64,000 nucleotides of DNA. Origin: Streptoalloteichus tenebrarius (GTDB taxonomy: Bacteria; Actinomycetota; Actinomycetes; Mycobacteriales; Pseudonocardiaceae). The stretch lies in the NCBI RefSeq assembly GCF_024171885.1, contig NZ_JAMTCP010000028.1, positions 1 through 64,000 on the forward strand, in the 5' to 3' direction. Position numbers and translations under genes: made by a program. Below, one piece after another: positions 33,187-40,737 of the stretch (the first letter of the stretch is position 1; each line of letters starts with the position of its first letter). The notes below the pieces were generated by a model that saw only the letters and a list, made by a program, of their open reading frames with translations, was not told where the DNA came from and searched no databases.

Positions 33187-34050
33187 TCACTTGAGGAGGC
33201 GGGACAGCCGACGGTCGGCCAGTGGGCGGCCGCCCGTCTGGCAGGTCGGGCAGTACTGGAGGGAGCGGTCGGCGAACGACACCTCGCGCACGGTGTCACC
33301 GCAGACCGGGCAGGGCAGCCCGGTGCGCCCGTGCACCCGCAGCCCGGAGCGCTTCTCCCCCTTCAGGCGCGCCGCGTGCTGGCCGACGGAGCGGTCGACG
33401 GCGCCGGTCAGGACCTCGCGCAGCGCGGTGTGGAGCCGGTCGAGGGCGTCGTCGTCGAGCCGGCCGGCGGTGGCATAGGGCGAGAGCCGGGCGGCGTGCA
33501 GGATCTCGTCGGAGTAGGCGTTGCCGATCCCGGCGAGCAGGGACTGGTCGGTGAGGGCGGTCTTCAGCCGCTCGCTGCGGCCGGCGAGCAGCTCGGCCAG
33601 CTCGTCGCGGGACAGGGCGAGCGCGTCCGGGCCGAGACGGGCGACGCCGGGGACCTCGGCCGGGTCGTGGACGAGCCACACGGCGAGGCGCTTCTGGGTG
33701 CCGGCCTCGGTGAGGTCGAACCCCGGGCCCTCGCCGGGCGGGCCGAGGTGCGCGCGCAGGGCGAGCGGCCCCTTCCCCGGGCGCGGCGGCGCGGCGGCGG
33801 TGGTGTCCAGCCAGCGGAGCCAGCCGGCCCTGGCCAGGTGGGTGACGAGGTGCAGGCCGTCGCAGTCGAGGTCGAGGTGCTTGCCGTGGCGGGTCGCGCC
33901 GGTGACGACGCGGCCGACGAGCGCGGACGGTGGGGGGTCGACGGTCTTGAGGGCGGTGAGCGAGGCGACGTCGACCCGGGTGACGGTGCGGCCGACGGCA
34001 TGCTCGCGAAGGTGGTGCGCCAACGCCTCCACCTCGGGAAGTTCGGGCAC
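33187..34050 (-). CDS. Fpg/Nei-family DNA glycosylase
   Basis: This 287-aa bifunctional glycosylase/AP lyase removes oxidised bases in base-excision repair. After the initiator the protein begins PELPEVE, giving the catalytic N-terminal Pro and Glu; Lys in RHGKHLDL is the conserved beta-clamp lysine. The zinc finger near the end uses Cys247, Cys250, Cys267 and Cys270. It is of the fpg2/nei type that coexists with canonical MutM in actinobacteria. The GTG at 34050 is fixed by the need for Pro at position 2. No ribosome binding site is visible. Copy B of the dispersed element points towards it. Confidence 0.93.
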   Translation of the reverse strand: MPELPEVEALAHHLREHAVGRTVTRVDVASLTALKTVDPPPSALVGRVVTGATRHGKHLDLDCDGLHLVTHLARAGWLRWLDTTAAAPPRPGKGPLALRAHLGPPGEGPGFDLTEAGTQKRLAVWLVHDPAEVPGVARLGPDALALSRDELAELLAGRSERLKTALTDQSLLAGIGNAYSDEILHAARLSPYATAGRLDDDALDRLHTALREVLTGAVDRSVGQHAARLKGEKRSGLRVHGRTGLPCPVCGDTVREVSFADRSLQYCPTCQTGGRPLADRRLSRLLK

Positions 34051-34424
34051 CCACCCAGTGTGGCAGTCCGGCCGGGGCGCCACCGCCCCGCCGCCCGGAC
34101 CTCCCACCGGGGCCCCACCCCTCCCCCAGGACAGCCCCCACCCGCCCTGGGGGGCGTCCCCTGCACCAGCCTAACCAGCCACACCCACCCGACCCAGGAC
34201 CCCGCACCAGCCTGTGGACAACTCCGGGTGATGTGGATAACTACCCTGCGCGACCGCCATCCCGCTAGTCACCGCACGTCGATCGCTGCGCCGCCCCATC
34301 GGGGTCCGCTGTTCGCGTGAGCCGTGGGCGACGAGATCCACAGCAGGGAGTCAGGCGACCCGCATCAGCCTGGTGCAGGACCCGGGTGAGGGAAAGGCGA
34401 AGGAAAATGCGGGGAGAGCGCCGG
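34051..34424. other. Intergenic region carrying repeat element copy B
   Basis: These 374 bp lie between two minus-strand genes. They contain copy B of the dispersed element (34132-34240), a GC-rich tract with CCCC/GGGG foldbacks at 34072-34160, and a further ATCCACAG motif at 34336-34343. No gene was found. Confidence 0.5.
34132..34240 (-). repeat. Dispersed intergenic element, copy B
   Basis: On the minus strand two DnaA-box-like nonamers (TTATCCACA at 34240-34232 and TTGTCCACA at 34221-34213) are followed by TAGGCT at 34173-34168. The TAGGCT start lies exactly 48 bases after the start of the second nonamer. A GC-rich foldback ends near 34132. From TAGGCT onward 37 of 41 bases match copy C. 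The element reads towards the DNA glycosylase start at 34050, so it may supply its promoter and a ~110-base leader. Confidence 0.7.
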
Positions 34425-34868
34425 TCACTCCACCGGTTGCAGCGGCCCGACGCCGTCCCGGTCCGGCGTCGCGAACACCTCGATGTTGCGGGCCACCCGT
34501 CCGACCTCCTGGCGCACCTTGAGCACGCCCCGCACCTGGCCGACCCACCGTTCGGCCGGGTGGTCCTCCAGGTTGCCCGGCGTCTCCGCGACCACGGTCC
34601 ACGGCCGGCGCAGCGCCCACCGGGCGGGGAAGAAGCCGACCACCAGCGCCAGGGCGAGGATCAGCCAGGCCGGGACCATCACCGAGGCGGGGGTCCACCA
34701 CACCAGCGCGACGACCAGCAGGCCGAGCAGGACGGCCATGAAGACGCCGGGCGCCTGGCCGCCGCTCACGTCGTGCTCGAAGTCGTCGGCGGTGGCCGGG
34801 TTGCTCCACTCCATCCGGGTGCGCACGGTCCACATCCGACCGTCCGCACCGCGCACCAGCCGAGTCAT
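34425..34868 (-). CDS. Two-helix membrane protein of unknown function
   Basis: This 147-aa protein begins with a positively charged MTRLVRGADGRMWTVRTRMEW, then two hydrophobic segments (~45-60, FMAVLLGLLVVALVWW, and ~66-83, MVPAWLILALALVVGF), and ends in a charged cytoplasmic tail with TVVAETPGNLEDHP. The pattern is that of conserved actinobacterial integral membrane proteins with no known role. The ATG follows GAGGAGG. It is divergent from the esterase gene. Confidence 0.75.
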   Translation of the reverse strand: MTRLVRGADGRMWTVRTRMEWSNPATADDFEHDVSGGQAPGVFMAVLLGLLVVALVWWTPASVMVPAWLILALALVVGFFPARWALRRPWTVVAETPGNLEDHPAERWVGQVRGVLKVRQEVGRVARNIEVFATPDRDGVGPLQPVE

Positions 34869-35110
34869 CGCCGCCTCCTCGACCAGACCCGGGCGGGTCG
34901 GACGGTCACGCATCCGCCCCGACCGGTCACCGAGCGTGAGACAACGGTACCTCGCGAGCACTGCGCCGCGCGGGTGAATGTCGTGTCCACCTGACCTCCG
35001 GCGAGGCGGGCCCTGAGCAGCAGACGGTCCCGGGAATTGTGCCGTCAGAAGATCATTCGACCGGAGTCGGAGTGACCGAGACCACAGCACCGGCGCTCAC
35101 TACCAGCCAG

Positions 35111-35116
35111 TAGCTT
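35111..35116 (+). promoter_or_regulatory. -10 box TAGCTT, leaderless start
   Basis: TAGCTT is followed by seven bases and the ATG at 35124 of the esterase gene. No Shine-Dalgarno sequence is seen. Confidence 0.45.
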
Positions 35117-35123
35117 CCAGGGC

Positions 35124-36224
35124 ATGCGCTCCCCGCTGAGCATGCTTCCGGCAACGACACTCGCGAGGGCAGCCCGCGCCCTCCTCGGCCTCCCCGACCC
35201 CGTCCTCCGAGTCCTCGGGGGCCGTCCCATCCGGGTCGACGGCCAGGTCATGGCGCCCACCTCGCAACTCGTGCTGCGCATCCAGCGGTTCATGGACACC
35301 GGCTTCGAGGCCGACCAGCCCGCCACCCGCGCCCGAGCCGACTTCGGGCAGCTCACCAGGATGCTCAACGCCGCGTGGCGGAGCACGACCCTCGTGCGTC
35401 GGATCGTCATCCCCGGTCGCGACGGGCCGATCCCCGCGGCGCTCCACGAACCGCGCGGCCTCCCCGAGGGATCGCCCCTGCTGGTCTTCCTCCACGGCGG
35501 CGGATGGGTGATCGGCGACCCGGACAGCCACGACGTCGTGTGCCGCTTCCTCGCCGAACAGGCCGAGGTGCGCGTGCTCTCGGTCGACTACCGCCTGGCC
35601 CCCGAACACCCCTTCCCCGCCGCGGTCCAGGACGCCGAGGACGCCTTCCGGCACGCCGTGGAGCACGCCGCCGAATGGGGAGCCGACCCCGCCGCGGTCG
35701 CGGTGGGCGGGGACAGCGCGGGCGGCAACCTCTCGGCCGCCCTCGGGGTGCTCACCAGCCGCGCCGACGGCCCCCGCCCGGCGTTCCTCCTCCTGATCTA
35801 CCCGGCGACCGACGCCACGCGGGTCCGTCGATCCCGTCGTCTGTTCGCCGAGGGCTTCCTCCTCGGCGAGCGCCAGATCGACTGGTTCCTGGACCACTAC
35901 GCGCCGGACCGGGCCGCACGTGAGGACCCGAGGCTGTCCCCCCTGCTCGCCGACGATCTCAGCGGGCTCCCGCCGACCTACGTCGCCACCGCCGGGTTCG
36001 ACCCGCTGCGCGACGAGGGTGAGGAGTTCGCGGAGCGCCTGCGGCAGGCGGGCGTTCCCGTGGCCGTGCGGCGGCACCGGGAGCTGTTCCACGGCTTCGC
36101 CAACATGCTGGGGATCGACCGGCACGCGCGGGCGGCGATGCTGGAGGCCGCGGGCGCGCTCCGGGCCGGTCTGGCCTTCGGGAGGGGGCGATTTCGGGGT
36201 TCGGCGGGGCGTCCGCTACAGTAG
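35124..36224 (+). CDS. Alpha/beta hydrolase, hormone-sensitive-lipase-type esterase
   Basis: This 366-aa carboxylesterase of the HSL (bacterial family IV) type has the oxyanion motif HGGGW (124-128), nucleophile Ser198 in GDSAGGN, the acid in AGFDPLRDEG and the base in FHGFANM. DYRLAPEHPFPAA (155-167) is the family signature. An ~90-residue N-terminal cap precedes the fold. There is no signal peptide. It hydrolyses short-chain esters by family; the natural substrate is unknown. It ends 24 bp before tRNA-Gly. Confidence 0.92.
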   Translation: MRSPLSMLPATTLARAARALLGLPDPVLRVLGGRPIRVDGQVMAPTSQLVLRIQRFMDTGFEADQPATRARADFGQLTRMLNAAWRSTTLVRRIVIPGRDGPIPAALHEPRGLPEGSPLLVFLHGGGWVIGDPDSHDVVCRFLAEQAEVRVLSVDYRLAPEHPFPAAVQDAEDAFRHAVEHAAEWGADPAAVAVGGDSAGGNLSAALGVLTSRADGPRPAFLLLIYPATDATRVRRSRRLFAEGFLLGERQIDWFLDHYAPDRAAREDPRLSPLLADDLSGLPPTYVATAGFDPLRDEGEEFAERLRQAGVPVAVRRHRELFHGFANMLGIDRHARAAMLEAAGALRAGLAFGRGRFRGSAGRPLQ

Positions 36225-36247
36225 TGCCCGCACGCCGGAAGGCGCAG

Positions 36248-36320
36248 GCGGACGTAGCGCAGTTGGTAGCGCATCACCTTGCCAAGGTGAGGGTCGCGGG
36301 TTCGAGTCCCGTCGTCCGCT
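36248..36320 (+). tRNA. tRNA-Gly (GCC)
   Basis: A complete 73-base cloverleaf: acceptor stem GCGGACG pairing with CGTCCGC, D-arm with AGTTGGTAG, anticodon arm CACCTT-GCC-AAGGTG, and T-arm GGGTTCGAGTCCC. The anticodon GCC reads glycine GGC/GGT codons. CCA is encoded at 36321-36323. A strong terminator follows. Confidence 0.97.
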
Positions 36321-36325
36321 CCACG

Positions 36326-36364
36326 AGCGGGAGGGTGACCAGGTCACCCTCCCGCTTCTGTTTT
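36326..36364 (+). terminator. Intrinsic terminator after tRNA-Gly
   Basis: A 14-bp perfect stem (AGCGGGAGGGTGAC at 36326-36339 and its complement at 36343-36356) with a three-base loop is followed by TCTGTTTT. Confidence 0.85.
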
Positions 36365-36435
36365 CCCGGTGTTCGCGGAGCTTCCCGCCCGCGGTCTCCC
36401 GAGCGCCGGTCCCGCCGGCCCGGCAGGATGACGCC

Positions 36436-36846
36436 GTGGATCTCGACACAGCCAGGGCGGTCGCCAGGGAGCAACACCACGCCGTGCTCGCGACCATGCG
36501 CGCCGACGGGACACCCCAGATGTCGCCGGTGCTGGTCGCCGTCGACGACGAGGGTCGGCTGCTGATCAGCACGCGGGAGACCGCCTTCAAGGCGCGCAAC
36601 GCGCGTCGCGACCCCCGCGTGTGGATCTGTGTGCTCCCCGACGGCTTCTTCGGCCGATGGGTCCAGGTCGAGGGCACGGCGACCGTCGTGTCCCTCCCGG
36701 AGGCGCTTCCCGGCCTGGAGGACTACTACCGGCGGATCTCCGGCGAACACCCCGACTGGGACGAGTACCGCGCCGCGATGCGCGCCGAGCGGCGCGTGCT
36801 GCTGCGGATCGAGCTGACCAGGGCGGGTCCCGACCGCAGCGGGTGA
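36436..36846 (+). CDS. PPOX-class, probably F420-dependent, oxidoreductase
   Basis: This 136-aa split-barrel flavin/deazaflavin-binding protein matches the PPOX-class F420-dependent family: HHAVLATMRADGTPQMSPV (14-32), DDEGRLLISTR, TAFKARNARRDPRV and VQVEGTATVV. Such enzymes bind F420 (sometimes FMN or biliverdin) and reduce small substrates in the cytoplasm. The GTG start follows a weak CAGGAT box, suggesting a leaderless mRNA. The long open frame upstream crosses the tRNA and is not coding. Confidence 0.88.
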   Translation: MDLDTARAVAREQHHAVLATMRADGTPQMSPVLVAVDDEGRLLISTRETAFKARNARRDPRVWICVLPDGFFGRWVQVEGTATVVSLPEALPGLEDYYRRISGEHPDWDEYRAAMRAERRVLLRIELTRAGPDRSG

Positions 36847-36850
36847 GCCG

Positions 36851-37183
36851 TCACCCGCAGCAACGCGGGTTCCGGCAGGGGACCCCGTACTCGCTGCCGT
36901 AGGCGACGAACTCCTGGACGGGGCGGAGCGCCTCCGCCGCGAGGTCGGCCGGCATCTTCTTGTGGTCACGGCCGGCGGGGTTCGCCCAGGTCGCGGGCGC
37001 GTCGTCGAGGTCGAACCGAGGGCGGCCGCCGACGAACAGCGTCCAGAGGGGGTGGTTGGGGAAGTTGTTGATCCGCAACACCCACCACTCACCCTCGACG
37101 AGGGCGGCGACCGGGAAGAACACGTCACCGGTCTGCCCCCACTCCGGGCGGACTGTCAGTTCGGGCCGTTCCACGGCGGCCAT
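36851..37183 (-). CDS. Small protein of unknown function, 110 aa
   Basis: I do not recognise the family. The protein is soluble and aromatic-rich in the middle (EWWVLRINNFPNHPLWTLFV), with a cysteine-containing C-terminus (VPCRNPRCCG). Codon usage and composition look genuine. It is convergent with the PPOX gene, with a 4-bp gap between the stop codons. Confidence 0.7.
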   Translation of the reverse strand: MAAVERPELTVRPEWGQTGDVFFPVAALVEGEWWVLRINNFPNHPLWTLFVGGRPRFDLDDAPATWANPAGRDHKKMPADLAAEALRPVQEFVAYGSEYGVPCRNPRCCG

Positions 37184-37356
37184 CGTGCCTGACGCCCGTC
37201 ACCCGCCGTGCGCCCGGTCCTGGCACACCGCCCGACCAGGGAGGACCTCACCCGGTGCCGTGAAGCCCCCCGTCACCGGGTGTTCGTCGGGCGTTCCCGC
37301 ACCGTCGGGCTCCCCTGGCCACCGGACGCCAACCGCCCGGGACCAGGAGCTGTCTC

Positions 37357-37388
37357 GGTCAGGAGCCGTCCGGGTCAGGAGCCGTCCG
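37357..37388. repeat. 16-bp tandem duplication at the msrA 3' end
   Basis: GGTCAGGAGCCGTCCG occurs twice in direct succession (37357-37372 and 37373-37388). The second unit contains the msrA stop codon and last codons, so the first is a duplicated gene end. Confidence 0.8.
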
Positions 37389-38046
37389 CGACCCCGAGCC
37401 CGACCGGGCAGGACACGCCGGTGCCGCCCAGGCCGCAGTAGCCGTTCGGGTTCTTGGCGTCCGAGAGGTACTGCTGGTGGTAGTCCTCGGCGTAGTAGAA
37501 GGCGCGGAGCGGGGCGATCTCCGTCGTGATCACGCCGTGGCCCGCGGCGCTGAGCGCGTCCTGGTACGAGGCGCGGCTGGACTCGGCGGTCGCGCGCTGC
37601 TCGTCGTCGGCGTAGTAGATCGCCGACCGGTACTGGGTGCCCACGTCGTTGCCCTGGCGCATCCCCTGGGTCGGGTCGTGCGCCTCCCAGAACACGCGCA
37701 GGAGCTGCTCGTAGCTCACCTGGGAGGGGTCGAAGACGACGAGGACGACCTCGGCGTGCCCGGTCCGCCCGCTGCACACCTCCTCGTACGTCGGGTTGGG
37801 GGTGTGGCCGCCGGCATAGCCCGCCGCGGTCGACCAGACGCCGGGCGTCTGCCAGAAGCGGCGCTCCGCGCCCCAGAAACACCCCAGCCCGAAGACGGCG
37901 GTGCGCATTCCCTCGGGGAACGGCGGCACGATCCGCCGGTCCGGGTGCACGGCGTGCCGCTCGGAGACCGGGATCGGCTCGGTCCTGCCGGGCAACGCCG
38001 TCTCGGCGGTGACCAGTTCCGTCTTGTCGCGTCCGAACCAGGTCAT
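37375..38046 (-). CDS. msrA: Peptide methionine (S)-S-oxide reductase
   Basis: MsrA reduces methionine-S-sulfoxide in proteins and free form, repairing oxidative damage in the cytoplasm. The 223-aa protein has the catalytic GCFWGAE motif with Cys56, and resolving Cys204 and Cys213 in the C-terminal [38 protein letters not shown] is the family block, named here by its start AGYAGG and end GHAE. An N-terminal ~45-residue extension is typical of actinobacterial MsrA. The ATG has a leaderless-type -10 box six bases upstream. Confidence 0.95.
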   Translation of the reverse strand: MTWFGRDKTELVTAETALPGRTEPIPVSERHAVHPDRRIVPPFPEGMRTAVFGLGCFWGAERRFWQTPGVWSTAAGYAGGHTPNPTYEEVCSGRTGHAEVVLVVFDPSQVSYEQLLRVFWEAHDPTQGMRQGNDVGTQYRSAIYYADDEQRATAESSRASYQDALSAAGHGVITTEIAPLRAFYYAEDYHQQYLSDAKNPNGYCGLGGTGVSCPVGLGVADGS

Positions 38047-38052
38047 ACCCCC

Positions 38053-38058
38053 ACCCTA
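38053..38058 (-). promoter_or_regulatory. -10 box TAGGGT, leaderless start
   Basis: On the minus strand TAGGGT ends six bases before the msrA ATG at 38046, with no ribosome binding site. Confidence 0.55.
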
Positions 38059-38201
38059 CGGGCAGCGCGTGGTCGTGTGGTGCTCCTGTCAGGTCCTGTT
38101 CGCCAGGGTGCCTTCGTCTGATCCACTGCTTCGGCACAATGTTGCGGGTCTCCAGGCTGTCTTTCGCGGGAGCCGACCATCAACCGAAAGGGGGCGCCAG
38201 G

Positions 38202-39356
38202 GTGACCTGGCAAGACGAGCTGCGGCGTCTGGACGAGGAGCTGGCCGCCGGCCGCATCTCGGCGGACGAGTACCGCCAGCGCCGGGACCAGATGGCCTCG
38301 GCGGGCTCGGGCTCCCCCGGCACGCCGCCGGGTGGCCAGCCCCTGCCGGGCGGAGGAGCGCCCGCACCGCAGGGAGCGGGCCCCTTCCCACCTCCCTTCC
38401 GCTGGGGGGACAACGCGGACACCACCCAGGTGGTCGGACAGGGTTCGGACCAGGCTGCGTCGTCCGCCGAGTCCACGCAGGTCGTCCGCTCCGGCGGCGA
38501 CGCCGACCGGACTCAGGTCGTGCCCGGCGGTGTCGGCGCCTCCCCACCGCCGCCGGGTTACGCCGCCCCCGGCTACCCGCCGCAGGCCGGCGCGCACCAG
38601 CCGATGCCCGTGCCGGGAGGGTGGGCCCCGCAGGCCGAACCCGACGCGCCGCCGTGGGCGGGCTCCGACCTGCCCTCCCTCGCCCAGGGCTGGTTGCGCC
38701 AGGGGCCGGAGGTGTTCGACGAGGACACCGGGTCGAGCACCGGCAAGAAGATCGGCATCGTCGCGGCCGTGGTGGTCCTCGTGGGCGCGCTCTCCTTCGG
38801 CGCCTACTGGTTGTGGGGCCGTGACACCGCCAGCGGCAAGGACCAACCCGCCGCCACCGGCGAGACCAGCGCCAGCCCCAAGCCGAAGGACCCGATGGCC
38901 GTGGCGGATCTCGGGGGCAAGGCGGCCGACCACAGCAGGATCACCACGTTCGACGACGTCAAGAAGATCAACTATCTGACGCCCGAGGAGATCCAGATCT
39001 ACGAGGCGGGCCGTCCCGACAAGGCGCGGATGGCCGTGGCCCAGCTCGGGGACGGCCAGCAGGCCGTGGTGCTGAACGTGGCCGTCGGGGAGCCGACGAA
39101 GGCGGCGGACACCGCGAACAGCCTCAGCAACCTGCAACGGGTGTACGGCATGGAGGCCGCGGCGGACATGCCGTCCGCGGTCAAGGTGACCAAGACGGGC
39201 CCCAAGGCCAACACTCCCGCCACCGTCCGGGGGCACTACCGCGCGAAGGGCGTGGTCGTGCGGGTCCAGGTCACCGGGAAGGACCTCGACGCCGCGTTGA
39301 GCACCTTCCGGAAGACCCTCGACCGACAGCTCGAGGCGTTGCCGGCCGACGAGTGA
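38202..39356 (+). CDS. Single-pass membrane protein with SHOCT-like N-terminus and TQVV motifs (twin 1)
   Basis: This 384-aa protein has a SHOCT-like N-terminal helix pair (WQDELRRLDEELAAGRIS, ADEYRQRRDQM, residues 3-31). A Pro/Gly-rich linker follows with three TQVV motifs (Thr75, Thr92, Thr104), then one transmembrane helix (~184-206), then a ~175-residue outer domain (ADLGGKAADHSRITTFDDV and onward). Each TQVV follows an Asp/Glu/Ser/Arg-rich context, like phospho-Thr/FHA docking sites. The GTG was chosen because AAAGGGGG lies upstream and the twin starts at the same residue. Its function is unknown. Confidence 0.8.
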   Translation: MTWQDELRRLDEELAAGRISADEYRQRRDQMASAGSGSPGTPPGGQPLPGGGAPAPQGAGPFPPPFRWGDNADTTQVVGQGSDQAASSAESTQVVRSGGDADRTQVVPGGVGASPPPPGYAAPGYPPQAGAHQPMPVPGGWAPQAEPDAPPWAGSDLPSLAQGWLRQGPEVFDEDTGSSTGKKIGIVAAVVVLVGALSFGAYWLWGRDTASGKDQPAATGETSASPKPKDPMAVADLGGKAADHSRITTFDDVKKINYLTPEEIQIYEAGRPDKARMAVAQLGDGQQAVVLNVAVGEPTKAADTANSLSNLQRVYGMEAAADMPSAVKVTKTGPKANTPATVRGHYRAKGVVVRVQVTGKDLDAALSTFRKTLDRQLEALPADE

Positions 39357-39420
39357 GGTCGGGCGCTCGTGCCGCGAACCGTGGCCCCCGTCCGTCCCGC
39401 TCGGATAAGTTCACCGAGGA

Positions 39421-39493
39421 TGGTCACCTGATGACCACTTTTCAGTGAAGCATTGAGGACCATCACGCTCGTTACCTGCGCTATCAGTAACGA
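39421..39493. promoter_or_regulatory. Two inverted repeats upstream of twin 2
   Basis: TGGTCA-N5-TGACCA lies at 39421-39437 and TCGTTAC-N11-GTAACGA at 39469-39493. Both are perfect and lie 100-175 bases before the TTG start of the glycan operon, so they may be operators. Confidence 0.35.
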
Positions 39494-39594
39494 TCTTGTC
39501 GCAGGTCACGACATGGGTGGCGATCCACACACCCATTCGGTCGGTATATGCCATTGCCGCGTCACCGCGCGGGGAGGGAAAGGGGGAGCCGGGG

Positions 39595-40737
39595 TTGGCT
39601 TGGCAAGACGAGCTCCGGCAGCTCGAGCAGGCGCTCGCGGCCGGCCAGATCACGCCGGACGAGCACCGACGTCGACGGGAGGACGTCCTCAGCGCGGCCG
39701 CGCAGGCCAGCACGTTCACTCCCCCACCGGTCCCCAGGGCCGACCAGCCGGGCGACGAGGGGGCGAACGAGACCACGGCGATGATCCCGCCGGTCCCGGC
39801 GGCGGCCCCGGCCCACCCCCCGGTGTCGGCGGAGAGCACGCAGATCGTGCCCAACGCCGACCAGACGCAGGTCGTGCGCGAGCAGGCGATGCCGCACAGG
39901 GTCAACACCCCGCCTCCTGGCTTCCCCTCCCCGTACGCCGCGGCTCCTTCCTCGCCGCCGTCCCCCGTGAACAACGGTTGGCGGCAGGTCGAGGACGCCT
40001 CCCCGCCCTGGGCGGGGCAGACCTGGCCGCCCTCCCCCGCCCCCGGTGGCTGGGCTCCCCACGGCGCCGAGGTCTTCGAGGACGCCAAGAGCGGGGGCAG
40101 GGGCAAGAAGATCGCGGTGATCGTCGGCGTCGTCGTCCTGCTCGCCGGCCTCAGCGTCGGCGCGTGGTGGCTGTGGGGTAGCGGGTCCCAGAACACCAGT
40201 GCCGCGGCGCAGCAGACGAACACGTCCCAGAACAGCCCCTCGCAGGACCGGAAGCCGGGCGACCCGCTCCAGATCGCCGACCTCGGCGGCAAGCGGGAGA
40301 ACCACGAGAAGATCAAGACGTTCGAGGACGTCCTGGCCGCGAAGTTCCTCACGACCGACGAGGTCAAGCTGTACACCGACGGCGGGGCCGAGAAGACCCG
40401 GGTCGCCGGAACCGTCGTCGACAACACCAGGGCCACGGTCTTCATCGCCCAGATGAAGGACAAGGAGAGCGCGAAGACGGCCGTGGACGAGCTGGGCAAG
40501 CTGCAACTGCGGTACGCGTTCACCGAGTACAAGGACGCGCCAGCGGGCGTGGTCGCGGGCGAGCTCGCGCCGAAGCCGAACGTCAGGGCCGGCGTCCGCG
40601 CCCACTACCAGCACGAGAACCTGGTCGTCCGGGTCGAGGTCCGGGGACAGGAGCCCACCACCGACCTGAACACGGTGCGGGACTCGTTCAACAAGATCAT
40701 CAAGCTGCAACTGGAAGCGCTCTCGGCCAATGCCTGA
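39595..40737 (+). CDS. Single-pass membrane protein with SHOCT-like N-terminus and TQVV motifs (twin 2)
   Basis: This 380-aa paralogue of the preceding gene shares the N-terminus (WQDELRQLEQALAAGQIT), the Pro-rich linker with ESTQIV and ADQTQVV, the cytoplasmic GRGKKIAVIVGVVVLL entry to one transmembrane helix, and an outer domain starting IADLGGKRENHEKIKTFEDV. A TTG start is inferred: AAAGGGGGAG lies just upstream in a context nearly identical to that of twin 1. Its stop overlaps the start of the giant glycosyltransferase by eight bases, so it is the first gene of that operon. Function unknown. Confidence 0.78.
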   Translation: MAWQDELRQLEQALAAGQITPDEHRRRREDVLSAAAQASTFTPPPVPRADQPGDEGANETTAMIPPVPAAAPAHPPVSAESTQIVPNADQTQVVREQAMPHRVNTPPPGFPSPYAAAPSSPPSPVNNGWRQVEDASPPWAGQTWPPSPAPGGWAPHGAEVFEDAKSGGRGKKIAVIVGVVVLLAGLSVGAWWLWGSGSQNTSAAAQQTNTSQNSPSQDRKPGDPLQIADLGGKRENHEKIKTFEDVLAAKFLTTDEVKLYTDGGAEKTRVAGTVVDNTRATVFIAQMKDKESAKTAVDELGKLQLRYAFTEYKDAPAGVVAGELAPKPNVRAGVRAHYQHENLVVRVEVRGQEPTTDLNTVRDSFNKIIKLQLEALSANA

